Source of the DNA: Acidovorax sp. sic0104
GTDB taxonomy: Bacteria; Pseudomonadota; Gammaproteobacteria; Burkholderiales; Burkholderiaceae_C
Assembly (NCBI RefSeq): GCF_019219095.1
Contig: NZ_JAHUWH010000013.1
Location: 62,001-126,000, forward strand
DNA length: 64,000 nucleotides
Direction: 5' to 3'
Shown here: one piece after another, positions 1-8,543 of the stretch
How the letters are laid out: each line of letters opens with the position of its first letter
How positions within the stretch are numbered: position 1 is the first letter of the stretch
The notes under the pieces: generated by a model
The model's database searches: none
Told to the model about the DNA's origin: nothing
What the model saw: only the letters and a program-made list of their open reading frames with translations
Translations under genes and position numbers: made by a program

Positions 1-17
1 TTGCTTCACTCGCACCC

Positions 18-1640
18 ATGATCAAGAAGTTCATCGACAAACTGCTGGGCAAATCGACCCCCGGCACCTCGGGCGGCAAGCCGCATTTCGGCAAGCGCGA
101 AGAGGTGTCCGCCGCCGTGCACGGCATCAATCCCGAACTGGTGGACCGCCGTGCCGCCGATGTGGTGGCCACGCTCAAGCAGGCCGGCTACGAGGCTTAC
201 ATCGTGGGGGGCGCCGTGCGCGACCTGCTGCTGGGCCTGCGGCCCAAGGACTTTGACGTCGCCACCAACGCCACGCCCGAGCAGGTCAAGGGGCTGTTCC
301 GCCGCGCCTTCATCATCGGCAAGCGCTTTCGCATCGTGCACGTCGTGCATGGCCGGGGCCGTGAGCATGAGGTGATCGAAGTCTCCACGTTCCGCGCATA
401 CCTGGACAACAGCGCGGCAGGGCAGGTCAGCGGCAATGAAAAGACCTCCAAGGCAGCGCTGGCGGGCATGCAGCATGCGGTGGATGCTTCCGGCCGCGTG
501 CTGCGCGACAACGTCTGGGGCCCGCAGGACGAAGACGCCACGCGCCGGGACTTCACCGTGAACGCGATGTACTACGACCCCGTTTCCCAGGTTGTGGTGG
601 ATTACCACAAGGGCATCCAGGACGCGAAGAAGAAGACCTTGCGCATGATCGGGGACCCGGCCACGCGCTACCGCGAAGACCCGGTGCGCATCATCCGCGC
701 CGTGCGCTTTGCCGCCAAGCTCAGCGGCCTGGGCTTCACCATCGACGCCAAGACCGTGGCGCCCCTGGTGCAGTCGCAGGCCCTGCTGGCCGACGTGCCG
801 CAAAGCCGCATGTTCGACGAGATGCTCAAGCTGCTGCAGACCGGGCACTCGATCGCCAGCGTCGAGCAACTGCGCAAGCTGGGCCTGGCCAAGGGCATCT
901 ACCCGCTGCTGGATGTGGCGGTGGAGCGTGCGGACACCCCGTTCGTGAAGGCCGCGTTGCTCGACACGGACCGCCGCGTCAACGAGGGCAAGCCTGTGGC
1001 CCCCAGCTTTTTGCTCGCCTGCGTGCTGTGGGAAGACGTGCGCAAGAGCTGGACGGAGCGCCTGGCCCAGCGCCAGCACCCTCTGCCCGCGCTGCAGGAT
1101 GCCATTGACGACGTGTTCGACAAGCGCATCGGCGATGTGTCGGGCCGTGGCAAGCTGGCCGCCGACATGCGCGAGATCTGGGTCATGCAGCCCCGCTTTG
1201 AAAAGCGTGTGGGCAGCACGCCGTTTGGCATGGTGATACAGCCACGCTTCCGTGCGGGCTTCGACTTCTTGCGCCTGCGCGCCGATGTGGGCGAGGTGGA
1301 CGAAGCCCTGGCCGAGTGGTGGCAGGACTTCCAGGGCGCTGACGACGAGCGCCGCGAAGACCTGATGGATCAGGCCAAGGAAGAGCAGCGGGCTCGCCAG
1401 AAGGCGCAGCAGCCCGTGGTCAAGCGGGTGCCGCGCCCTGCGCCGGTGCCTGCGTCTGCGTCTGCTGCCACGCCGCGCGAAGATGGTGCTGCGAACGCTG
1501 CCGACCCAGGCGAGGATGCGGCCGAATTCTCGGGCGACGCAGCCGCCGCGCCCAAGAAGCGCCGCCGGCGTCGCCGCAAGCCGGGTGGCGGTGGGGGTGA
1601 CAGCGCGGGCTCCGGCCCCGGCCCCGCCACGGATGCCTGA
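18..1640 (+). CDS. pcnB: poly(A) polymerase I
   Basis: Adds 3' poly(A) tails to RNA, which promotes RNA turnover. The 540-residue product has the class II nucleotidyltransferase head: the GG of GGAVRDLLLG at residues 64-65 and the acidic metal-binding pair in KDFDVATN at 78-80, followed by the RRDFTVNAMYYD motif near 175. This is the shared fold of tRNA nucleotidyltransferases and bacterial poly(A) polymerases. The long C-terminus ending in a run of arginines and lysines (KKRRRRRRK) is typical of beta/gammaproteobacterial PcnB rather than Cca. The ATG at 18 leaves only 17 bases of upstream sequence in the window, so the promoter is not visible. The stop overlaps the folK start by 8 bases, so the two are translationally coupled. 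Confidence 0.95.
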   Translation: MIKKFIDKLLGKSTPGTSGGKPHFGKREEVSAAVHGINPELVDRRAADVVATLKQAGYEAYIVGGAVRDLLLGLRPKDFDVATNATPEQVKGLFRRAFIIGKRFRIVHVVHGRGREHEVIEVSTFRAYLDNSAAGQVSGNEKTSKAALAGMQHAVDASGRVLRDNVWGPQDEDATRRDFTVNAMYYDPVSQVVVDYHKGIQDAKKKTLRMIGDPATRYREDPVRIIRAVRFAAKLSGLGFTIDAKTVAPLVQSQALLADVPQSRMFDEMLKLLQTGHSIASVEQLRKLGLAKGIYPLLDVAVERADTPFVKAALLDTDRRVNEGKPVAPSFLLACVLWEDVRKSWTERLAQRQHPLPALQDAIDDVFDKRIGDVSGRGKLAADMREIWVMQPRFEKRVGSTPFGMVIQPRFRAGFDFLRLRADVGEVDEALAEWWQDFQGADDERREDLMDQAKEEQRARQKAQQPVVKRVPRPAPVPASASAATPREDGAANAADPGEDAAEFSGDAAAAPKKRRRRRRKPGGGGGDSAGSGPGPATDA

Positions 1641-2106
1641 ATTCCTTGCCTACATCGGCCTGGGTGCCAACCTGGGCGACGCCCCTGCGGCGTTGCGCGG
1701 CGCCGTGCAGGCCATGGAGGCCCTGCCGGGCGCGCAGGTGCTGCAGTGCTCGGCGCTGTACCGCAGCGCACCCGTGGACGCCGCCGGGCCCGACTTCCAC
1801 AACGCCGTCGTAGCGCTGCGATCGACTCTTGCGCCCGAGGAGTTGCTGGCAGCGCTGCAGGCCATCGAAGCAACGGCCGGGCGTGAACGCCCCTATCGCA
1901 ACGCACCACGTACGCTGGACCTGGACATCCTGCTCTGCGGCGACCTGGCCATCAGCACACCCACGCTCACGGTGCCCCACCCACGCATGCGGGAGCGGGC
2001 CTTCGTCCTTGTGCCCCTGGCCGAGATCGCACCGGGGCTGGTCGAGCCCGCCTGGCTGGACGCGGTGCGCAGCCAGCACATCGAGCGCCTGGACCAGGCC
2101 TGGTAG
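1633..2106 (+). CDS. folK: 2-amino-4-hydroxy-6-hydroxymethyldihydropteridine pyrophosphokinase
   Basis: Transfers pyrophosphate from ATP to 6-hydroxymethyl-7,8-dihydropterin in folate synthesis. The 157-residue protein shows the HPPK pattern: IGLGANLGD at the N-terminus, the SALYRSAPVD and PDFHNAVVAL substrate-loop segments, RTLDLDILLCGD with the paired magnesium aspartates, and PHPRMRERAFVLVPLAEI near the end. I chose the ATG at 1633, inside the last codons of pcnB; an open frame runs upstream to 1483 but that part is pcnB read in another frame. The pcnB-folK pairing is common in betaproteobacteria. Confidence 0.95.
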   Translation: MPEFLAYIGLGANLGDAPAALRGAVQAMEALPGAQVLQCSALYRSAPVDAAGPDFHNAVVALRSTLAPEELLAALQAIEATAGRERPYRNAPRTLDLDILLCGDLAISTPTLTVPHPRMRERAFVLVPLAEIAPGLVEPAWLDAVRSQHIERLDQAW

Positions 2107-2119
2107 CGACCATCGATTT

Positions 2120-2183
2120 GCTATTTATTCAGTAGCTGCCGGCGCTTTGTGGGTAAGCGCTGTGGCCCGAATTCACTGTAAAT
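2120..2183 (+). repeat. GCTAT/GCGCTT dispersed repeat, copy 1
   Basis: Begins GCTATT, continues through a TAGCTG...GGCGCTTTG core, then an AAGCGC mirror and an A/T-rich tail. It shares this order with seven other copies in the window. It lies between folK and the isochorismatase-like gene, which converge, and could also act as a hairpin end signal. Confidence 0.75.
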
Positions 2184-2201
2184 AGTGCGGTCTGGGCGCA
2201 A

Positions 2202-2840
2202 TCAGGCGGCCTGCCGAGCGCGCAGGTTCGATGCGTACACGTTGTCCTTGGCCAGCGGTTGTCCGGCCTGCACTGCGGCAACCCAGTCGGCCGTGGACAC
2301 CGCGGCGGCAAAGTTGCTGTGGAACACCACGCTGAACACCCGGTGGATCTCTTCGGCGCTCGCGCTGCCCGCTGCATTGGTGTAAGGCAGGGCACCGGTC
2401 GCATCGGCCAGGAACTCCACCGCCAGCCCGCGGTGCGACGCTTCGTAGATGGTGCTGGCATCGCAGTTGTGCGTCATGTAGCCCACCACCGTCAGCGTGT
2501 CGATGCCGCGCTCGGCCAGCCATTGGGCCAGGCCGGTGTGGGTGAAGGCGCTCGCGAGGCTCTTTTCGATGCGGTGGTCTGCGGGGCGCCGCGCCACTTC
2601 GGGGTGCAACTGCCAGCGCTCGGTCGCCTTGTCGAACACGGGGGCGCCGGGTGGGGCGGTGTGCTGCACCACGATCACCGGCACACCGGCAGCGCGGGCA
2701 GTGTCCATGGCCTGGGTGATGCGGGGCAGCGTGTCGGCCACGGGCGGGAATTCAATGGGCAGATTGCCGCCTTCGAAGTATTCGTTCTGCACGTCGATGA
2801 CGATCAGGGCGCGGCGGGGGGTGGAGGGGGCTGCAGTCAT
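2202..2840 (-). CDS. isochorismatase-family cysteine hydrolase
   Basis: A 212-residue member of the isochorismatase/nicotinamidase-like superfamily. RALIVIDVQNEYF near residue 10 supplies the catalytic aspartate, a lysine (IEKSLASAF) lies mid-protein, and VVGYMTHNCDAST contains the nucleophilic cysteine in the usual G-x-M-T-x-x-C context. The family hydrolyses amides or enol ethers of small metabolites; the substrate cannot be read from sequence. The ATG at 2840 was chosen because the fold starts about ten residues later; the longer open frame upstream runs through the divergent AraC gene. It is divergent from the AraC/GlxA regulator at 2964 with a 123-base gap, so that regulator may control it. 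Confidence 0.88.
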   Translation of the reverse strand: MTAAPSTPRRALIVIDVQNEYFEGGNLPIEFPPVADTLPRITQAMDTARAAGVPVIVVQHTAPPGAPVFDKATERWQLHPEVARRPADHRIEKSLASAFTHTGLAQWLAERGIDTLTVVGYMTHNCDASTIYEASHRGLAVEFLADATGALPYTNAAGSASAEEIHRVFSVVFHSNFAAAVSTADWVAAVQAGQPLAKDNVYASNLRARQAA

Positions 2841-2963
2841 GGATGGGGCCTTGAAGTTGGATGGAGGAACGGGTGCGGGTTGAAATGGATGGGGTGATTG
2901 TTCGTGCTGCGCGCGTGGGCCGAAAGTGGCCTGATTGCCACTGATCGATAAAATCAAGCCATC

Positions 2964-3980
2964 ATGCAAACCGCTACCCCAGCCCCAGGAAGGCCCACCG
3001 CAACCCCCGCTGCAATGCCTCCCGCGCCGGGCACCGTGGCGGTCGTGGCTTTCGACGGCATCAGCCCCTTTCACCTGTCGGTGCCGTGCCTGGTCTTCGG
3101 CGAGGACCGCACGGACAAGGGCGCGCACCGCTACCGGGTGGTGGTGTGCGGCGTGCAGCCCGGGCGGCTGCGCACCTCGGCCGGCTTCGGCATCGACGTG
3201 GAGCACGGCCTGGCGGCGCTGCGGCGCGCGCAGGTGGTCGTGGTGCCGTCCTGGCGCGACGATCTGGCGCCCGCGCCGGCCGCGCTGCTCGCTGCGCTGC
3301 GGGCCGCGCACGGCCGGGGCGCGCGCATCGTGGGCCTGTGCCTGGGCGCCTTCGTGCTGGCCGAAGCGGGGCTGCTCGATGGCCGCGCAGCGACCACGCA
3401 CTGGGCGCTGGCGCAGGAGTTCGCGCGGCGCTATCCGCGGGTCGTGCCGCGCCCCGAGGTGCTGTACGTGGAGGATGGCACGGTGCTCACGTCGGCCGGT
3501 ACGGCTGCGGGCATCGACTGCTGCCTGCACCTGCTGCGCCAGCAGCATGGCGCCGAGGCCGCCAACCGTGCCGCGCGCCGCATGGTGGTGGCGCCCCACC
3601 GCCAGGGCGGCCAGGCACAGTACATCGAGAAGCCCGTGGCCCCATCGGTGCGCGGCGACCGCCTGGCCCCGCTGCTGCAGTGGCTGGGCGAGCACCTGCA
3701 CGAGACCCATACGCTGCAGTCGCTGGCCGAGCGCGCGGTGATGAGCCCGCGCACCTTCACGCGGCGCTTTCGCCAGGTCACCGGCACCACGGTGGGCCAG
3801 TGGCTGCAGAACCAGCGCGTCGCGCTCGCGCAGCAACTGCTGGAGGGTGGCGACCAATCCGTCGAGGCTGTGGCCATCGAGGCCGGCTTCGGCTCGGCCG
3901 TATCCCTGCGGCAGCACTTCGCGGCCACGCTGGGCATTGCGCCGTCGGCGTACAGGCAGCAGTTTCGCAGCACTGGGTAG
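2964..3980 (+). CDS. GlxA-type AraC family transcriptional regulator
   Basis: A 338-residue regulator with two parts. Residues about 24-190 form a DJ-1/PfpI-like domain (VAVVAFDGISPFHLSVPCLVF; GLCLGAFVLAEAGLLDGRAATTHW with the elbow cysteine). Residues about 230-330 form a tandem helix-turn-helix AraC domain (LQSLAERAVMSPRTFTRRF, then AVAIEAGFGSAVSLRQHF). This architecture matches FtrA/GlxA regulators, where the first domain senses a small molecule and is not an active amidase. The ATG at 2964 has a weak ribosome site. It is divergent from the isochorismatase-family gene, which is the most likely target. Confidence 0.9.
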   Translation: MQTATPAPGRPTATPAAMPPAPGTVAVVAFDGISPFHLSVPCLVFGEDRTDKGAHRYRVVVCGVQPGRLRTSAGFGIDVEHGLAALRRAQVVVVPSWRDDLAPAPAALLAALRAAHGRGARIVGLCLGAFVLAEAGLLDGRAATTHWALAQEFARRYPRVVPRPEVLYVEDGTVLTSAGTAAGIDCCLHLLRQQHGAEAANRAARRMVVAPHRQGGQAQYIEKPVAPSVRGDRLAPLLQWLGEHLHETHTLQSLAERAVMSPRTFTRRFRQVTGTTVGQWLQNQRVALAQQLLEGGDQSVEAVAIEAGFGSAVSLRQHFAATLGIAPSAYRQQFRSTG

Positions 3981-4072
3981 CGGCGGATGCTATCGACGGG
4001 GTGGAGTCGGGCCGGGTTCAAAAGATCGCTCAGTTGCAGTTGCAGGGTCTTGCTGACCGGTACCGCCACCGC

Positions 4073-4438
4073 TCATGCGGAACACGCGGCCTGCGGCCAG
4101 GCGCCGCCCGTCTCCAGCATGGTGACGATGCGGTCGACCTGGCCGCGCAGGTTCTTGTGCTTCTTCATCTTCTGAGCGTTCCGTGCCAGGTCCAGGAGGG
4201 GCTGGCCGTACGAGGCCGGTGTGGACGGGTCGGCACCGCAGGCCAGCAGTGCACCTACGGCAAGGTCGCTGCAGGAGACGACGGCCATCCACAGCGGCGT
4301 GCGCAGCGGGTCGCCGGCTTCGGGGGCATGCACGTCGCGCGACAGGCGGATCAGCTCGGGCACATAGCGGTTGTTGCCCTGGCAGATGCGGTGCAGCACC
4401 CGCGAGCTGTCGTCCCAAGGTGCGTCCACGTCGAGCAC
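4073..4438 (-). CDS. small ankyrin-like protein
   Basis: About 121 residues with one recognisable ankyrin-type repeat, TPLWMAVVSCSDLAVGALLACGADPS, preceded by VLHRICQGNNRYVPELIRL, which could be a degenerate first repeat. The frame opens just after a TAG near 4475; GTG at 4438 is the first reasonable start and has no strong ribosome site. An ATG at 4482 lies in a neighbouring frame, so a frameshift that removed an original N-terminus is possible. It faces away from the two unknown genes downstream of 4796. Ankyrin repeats mediate protein binding; no enzymatic motif is visible. Confidence 0.55.
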   Translation of the reverse strand: MLDVDAPWDDSSRVLHRICQGNNRYVPELIRLSRDVHAPEAGDPLRTPLWMAVVSCSDLAVGALLACGADPSTPASYGQPLLDLARNAQKMKKHKNLRGQVDRIVTMLETGGAWPQAACSA

Positions 4439-4795
4439 GCCGGCGTCCAGGTGAGCAGGGCCCGTCGTTCGTTTCTATTCATGGTGATGTGTGCGGCCCC
4501 TTCCAACAGGTTCTTGGAAGGGCCAGGGTCGCGGCGTTGCAGGAGCCGCCTTTTTGCAAGCGCAAGGCAGTTTGGCGGCTGACAACTTGTCCACCGGCAA
4601 ACGCCTGGAACGGGCGCCATTCTCCGTATATTTCCTGGGTCCTGGCCGACTGCAAAAGTGTCCCTTGCAGCCAGGACGTCATGAGGAGAAGTTTTTCTTG
4701 ACGCGAACCTTGACGCAAACCTTGACGCGAGAGCCCCTGCGGAGCTGCCTGGAGGGAGAAGATTGCTTTGATGGGCGTGCCCGGCACGGAAAACC
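4439..4795. other. gene-free spacer with promoters of divergent genes
   Basis: 357 bases without a convincing gene. Open frames here are short and lack family features. The stretch must hold the promoters of the ankyrin-like gene and the 4796 gene. It also holds three tandem 12-base units (listed separately). Confidence 0.5.
4698..4733 (+). repeat. three tandem 12-base TTGACGC units
   Basis: TTGACGCGAACC, TTGACGCAAACC and TTGACGCGAGAG follow one another without gaps. Each unit carries TTGAC, which resembles a -35 box. The array lies 63 bases before the start of the 4796 gene. Confidence 0.7.
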
Positions 4796-6178
4796 ATGTT
4801 GATCAACATCGTCGGCAACTTCACTTTCGAGCAGCGCGGCGATGCGATGTTCATCGGCACCGAAGAATCGGCGGCGCTGATCTGCAACGGCCACGCACGG
4901 CTGGTGCCCCCGGAGCCAACCTTCCTGCGCTTCAGCGCGCCGGGCGTTGCTGCCCGCGTGCACTACGCCGAGGGCCCGCCGACCATCGTCCGACATGGCG
5001 ACAAGGAATGGCACCTTCACGGCGTGCTGCTGGGGGGCTCGGATGCCTATTGCGCGGCGTCCCCGCGCAATGAACGCCTCGTCATCCTGCACGATTGGAA
5101 TGGCGAACGCCTGGCATCGCTACCCCAACGGCTGGGCCCCAAGCACTTCGGCCGTGCCGCCATCGTGATGACCGACACCTACACATATCCCGAAAGCGAA
5201 TACTCGGAGATCTATCGCCCGGATGGCGAACTCCACGCCCGCTACACCTTGCAAAGGCACGGAGCGGGGCGACAGGAACTGGCGCACTTCACGGACGCAC
5301 TGGCTTTTCTGCGCACGGGCAACGCCCCCTCCACGTACCAGCTCTTCGACCTGCGCAGCCTGCAGGCCCGCGGCCTCCTGCCCGTCGCGGGCGCGATCCT
5401 GGGGGTCTGCGCATTGCCGGATGGCAGCAACCTGTGGGTGGATGCCGAGGGCATGCACCGGCTGGCGCCGCAAGGCCAAGACCCGTCGCCGCAGACGCTC
5501 CATCGCTTCGCCGAGCCCCTGGACGTGGGGCAGGCCAAGCTGCTGCTGTGGCACGACACGCAACGCATCTATGCGGCGATCGACCATGATCGGGAGCGAC
5601 AGAGCCTGATCGCCCTGCCGCTCGACGGTGTCAACGCCACGGTGCAGGAGATGGAGTGGTCCGATACCTGGATCATCACGTTCCAAGGCGGTTTCCTGGC
5701 GGGGCAGAACTATCTGCAGCTCAAGCGCAAGACGCTGCTGGCGGACAACGCGGTGGTGCTGTGGCAGCCCGGCGATGTGCTGAGCCCCGCTTTGCTCCAG
5801 ACGGATGCGAGCCCGGTCGTCGAAGTCAGCCAGACGCGCTCCACCGTCAAGGGCAAACACGGTTACCGCCTGCGCATCCAGGATGCTTGCCCCAACCGTG
5901 CGATCCGCTGTGCCGCGCTGGAGCTGGGCCGGTTGTTGGGCGACACCTGCAAAGGCGCGTACCAACAGGGCGATGACGTGCCGGACCGCAAGTTCGACGG
6001 GTGCTTCACCATCGACATCGCCACTGCCAGCGCGCCCACTGCGTTCGAGCAGGCCTTCCTGCCGGCCTATCTGGCCTATTACCGCGACATCGGCGACCTC
6101 TCGCCGGAAGGCAGCAGGGCACGGCTGGCGCCGCTGGCAATCACCTGGGCCATTGACGAAACGCTATGCAAAACGTAG
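4796..6178 (+). CDS. uncharacterised cytosolic protein
   Basis: A 460-residue protein I do not recognise. It has no signal peptide and no membrane segment. Many short beta-rich stretches (ERLVILHDWNGERLASLP; LWVDAEGMHRLAPQ; LLLWHDTQRIYAAIDHD; TWIITFQGGFLAG) suggest a beta-propeller-like body, and there are five cysteines in the C-terminal third, including CPNRAIRC. ATG 4796 follows CACGGAAAACC, a usable ribosome site. The next unknown gene starts 40 bases after its stop, so they are probably co-transcribed. An accessory role such as an immunity or toxin-neutralising protein is conceivable but unsupported by any motif. Confidence 0.75.
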   Translation: MLINIVGNFTFEQRGDAMFIGTEESAALICNGHARLVPPEPTFLRFSAPGVAARVHYAEGPPTIVRHGDKEWHLHGVLLGGSDAYCAASPRNERLVILHDWNGERLASLPQRLGPKHFGRAAIVMTDTYTYPESEYSEIYRPDGELHARYTLQRHGAGRQELAHFTDALAFLRTGNAPSTYQLFDLRSLQARGLLPVAGAILGVCALPDGSNLWVDAEGMHRLAPQGQDPSPQTLHRFAEPLDVGQAKLLLWHDTQRIYAAIDHDRERQSLIALPLDGVNATVQEMEWSDTWIITFQGGFLAGQNYLQLKRKTLLADNAVVLWQPGDVLSPALLQTDASPVVEVSQTRSTVKGKHGYRLRIQDACPNRAIRCAALELGRLLGDTCKGAYQQGDDVPDRKFDGCFTIDIATASAPTAFEQAFLPAYLAYYRDIGDLSPEGSRARLAPLAITWAIDETLCKT

Positions 6179-6218
6179 CGCAAAGCGCTTTCCAGAGTAA
6201 GCAGAGAGACTGTTTTTG

Positions 6219-7364
6219 ATGACCAAAACGTCCCAAACCATTGCCGCCATCTTCAAGAAAGCTGGCATCGCCTTTCAGCCCCTGCCCAAGGACTGGGACG
6301 GCGCCCACCTGGGCCAGATCTTCCATCACATGGTTCCCGAGCGGATCTGCGAGCTGGACCCGAAGTGCATCGCCGAGGCGGCCGACTACGTGGGGGTGCT
6401 CCAGGAATTCGCACAGGCCACCCAGGGAGAGTTCGCCCCCGAAAACGCGCGAGCCGAAGGGAGCGTCGGCGGCAAGATGGTGCTGGAGTTCCTGCATGCA
6501 GGGCAGGCCATCCGCTTCAAGTTCACGCAGGAAGGCCGCTGGGTGGCCGACGACTTTTACGAGCAACTGCGCAAGTTCTGCAAGAAGCACCTCAGCGGCA
6601 GTTACCTGAGCGTGGGCAGCGATCTGGCCACCGAGGTCTATTTACCGCACAAGGTGGTTGCGCAGATTCAGAAGAAGACGCGCACCTTTGATAGCGTCGA
6701 GGCGCTGGTGCAGTTCGTGGTGGAGGGCGCATCCCAGAGCGACCTGATCAAAGCAGGGGAGAGCCTGCCTTGGCAGTTGAAGGCGGGCTATACCCGCGAC
6801 GGCGACAGCCTGCTGACCGCGCTGCTCAAGTCCGAGGCGGACACGGACAGATGCATGAGTGCCTATGAGCTGCTCGAAGCTCCCGCACTGCCCAGTCGCC
6901 ATGGCGAATCGCCCCTGGAACTGGCGCAGCGCCTGCGGGGGCTGGACCTCCGAGGCGAGTACGGCGGCGAGGCCAAAGCCACCCTGGGCTATGCCGAGAT
7001 CCGCGAGAAGTGGAGCCAGCGGCTCTGGCACAGCTATCTCCCCGAATACATGCGCATCGTCGATGCGCTGGAGGCGGACCTGGCATCCATGCGCTTCTCT
7101 GAAGCAGGCAACTTGTACGGCATCGCCATGTGCCATGCGCCGCTGCTGGACTGCGGGTCGGAAGTCGCGCAAGTGCACTGCTACGAATACAACGGCGCGT
7201 ACACCCTGAATCTGCTCACCCAGGGACCTGGAGGCGGCGCCTTGCACCTGCAACTGCCCCTCGATCAGGTCGACACGGTGATCGACCTGCTGCGCAGGTA
7301 TTGCCGCCGTACGTTGTGGACAACGCCCGGCCAGGATGGCGCGTGGCTTGCCGCTCAAGCATAG
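6219..7364 (+). CDS. uncharacterised protein with ankyrin-like middle section
   Basis: A 381-residue protein of unknown function. ATG at 6219 is preceded by a purine-rich AGCAGAGAGA stretch. The N-terminal half is helical and charged. Around residues 195-240 the sequence GDSLLTALLKSEADTDRCMSAYELLEA and HGESPLELAQRL reads like two degenerate ankyrin repeats. The C-terminus (EVAQVHCYEYNGAYTLNLLTQ ... ALHLQLPLDQVDTVIDLLRRYCRRTL) looks like a small alpha/beta domain. There is no signal peptide or membrane segment. It follows the 460-residue unknown by 40 bases in the same direction, and the ankyrin-like content links it loosely to the small protein at 4073. Confidence 0.75.
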   Translation: MTKTSQTIAAIFKKAGIAFQPLPKDWDGAHLGQIFHHMVPERICELDPKCIAEAADYVGVLQEFAQATQGEFAPENARAEGSVGGKMVLEFLHAGQAIRFKFTQEGRWVADDFYEQLRKFCKKHLSGSYLSVGSDLATEVYLPHKVVAQIQKKTRTFDSVEALVQFVVEGASQSDLIKAGESLPWQLKAGYTRDGDSLLTALLKSEADTDRCMSAYELLEAPALPSRHGESPLELAQRLRGLDLRGEYGGEAKATLGYAEIREKWSQRLWHSYLPEYMRIVDALEADLASMRFSEAGNLYGIAMCHAPLLDCGSEVAQVHCYEYNGAYTLNLLTQGPGGGALHLQLPLDQVDTVIDLLRRYCRRTLWTTPGQDGAWLAAQA

Positions 7365-7429
7365 CCTGCGGCCCCTGGCGCAAGGATGGGGGCCGTCGGT
7401 GTGGGCGGTCCGTCTCCGTTGAATGAAAT

Positions 7430-7493
7430 GCTATATTAATGATAGCAACAAGCGCTTTCTGGGAAAGCGCCAGAGGCCGGTGGAGATCGAAGT
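7430..7493 (+). repeat. GCTAT/GCGCTT dispersed repeat, copy 2
   Basis: GCTAT...GATAGC, AAGCGCTTTCTGGGAAAGCGC hairpin core and a GAGGCC tail. It lies between two convergent genes (the 6219 unknown and the Bug receptor) and ends three bases before the receptor stop codon region. Confidence 0.75.
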
Positions 7494-7495
7494 TC

Positions 7496-8476
7496 TCAAT
7501 CCACCTTCGCGCCCGAGGCCTTCACCACCTGCTGGTACTTGGCGCGCTCGGCGGCCATGAAGCTGTCGAACTGCGCGGGCGTGGTGGCCACGGGTTCGGC
7601 GAGCAGGGCGCCAAAGCGGGTCTTGGTCTCCGGCGCGTTCAGGGCGGCCACGAAAGCCTTGTTCAGCTTGTCGATGATGGGCTTGGGCGTGGCCGCGGGC
7701 GCTACGAGGCCCCACCAGGTGTCGATGGAAAAGCCCTTGAACGTGGCCGACAGCGGCGGCACGCCGGGCAGCGAGGGCGATGCGTCCAGCGAGGTCACGG
7801 CCAGCGCCTTGAGCTTGCCCGCGCGGATGTTGGGCGCGGCGGCGGCCAGGTTGTCGATGTTGAAGTCCACCTCGCCCGCCAGCAGCGCGAGCTGGGCAGG
7901 GTTGGCGCCACGGTAGGGGATGTGCAGCGCGAAGATGCCCGCGCGCTGCTTGAACATCTCGCCCGCCAGGTGGCCGGCGCTGCCGTTGCCGCCACTGCCG
8001 TAGTTCAGCTTGGCGGGGTTGGCCTTGGCGTAGGCGATCAGATCGGCCACAGTGTGGATCTTGAGTTGCTCGGCCTTTGCCGCGTTGATGACCAGCACAT
8101 TGGGCACGCGCACCATCTGCGTGATGCCTGCAAAGTCCTTGGCGGCGTCGTACGGCATCTTGGTGTACAGCCAGGGGTTGACCGCGTGCGTTGCGGTGGC
8201 CGCGATGCCGATGGTCAGGCCGTCCGGTGCGGCCTTGGCGATGGCGTCGGCACCGATGTTGCCGCCCGCTCCGCCCTTGTTGTCGATGATCACCGTGCCC
8301 AGCGAGTCGCGCACGCGCTCGGCCAGCGCACGGGCCGTCACGTCGATGGGGCCGCCCGCTGCATAGGGAACGATCAGCCGGATGGGCTGGCCCGAGTCCT
8401 GCGCGAGCGCGCCGTGGGAGAAGAAAGCCGCTGCGGTGGCAGTGGCGCTGGCGATGAGGATGTTTCTGCGGTTCAT
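7496..8476 (-). CDS. Bug-family tripartite tricarboxylate transporter receptor
   Basis: A periplasmic solute receptor of the Bug/TctC family, about 326 residues. The N-terminus MNRRNILIASATATAAAFFSHGALAQ is a signal peptide cut after ALA. IRLIVPYAAGGPIDVTARALAERV and IIDNKGGAGGNIGADAIAKAAPDG are the characteristic ligand-loop motifs, and PYRGANPAQLALLAGEVD follows. The family captures carboxylates or other small acids. An ATG three codons upstream (8485) is an equally possible start; neither has a clear ribosome site. No TctA/TctB membrane genes are nearby, so this is one of the orphan receptors that are numerous in this bacterial group. A two-component system follows directly upstream. Confidence 0.92.
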   Translation of the reverse strand: MNRRNILIASATATAAAFFSHGALAQDSGQPIRLIVPYAAGGPIDVTARALAERVRDSLGTVIIDNKGGAGGNIGADAIAKAAPDGLTIGIAATATHAVNPWLYTKMPYDAAKDFAGITQMVRVPNVLVINAAKAEQLKIHTVADLIAYAKANPAKLNYGSGGNGSAGHLAGEMFKQRAGIFALHIPYRGANPAQLALLAGEVDFNIDNLAAAAPNIRAGKLKALAVTSLDASPSLPGVPPLSATFKGFSIDTWWGLVAPAATPKPIIDKLNKAFVAALNAPETKTRFGALLAEPVATTPAQFDSFMAAERAKYQQVVKASGAKVD

Positions 8477-8543
8477 GGGTGCCATTGTGCAAAAAAATCG
8501 TAAGAAGGCTTACGAAAACCTTCGGGCAGGGCGTTCATTGGGG

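Noticed and set aside
1483..1632. Upstream extension of folK
   Set aside because: The additional codons are pcnB in another frame and lack HPPK features; the ATG at 1633 gives the family length.
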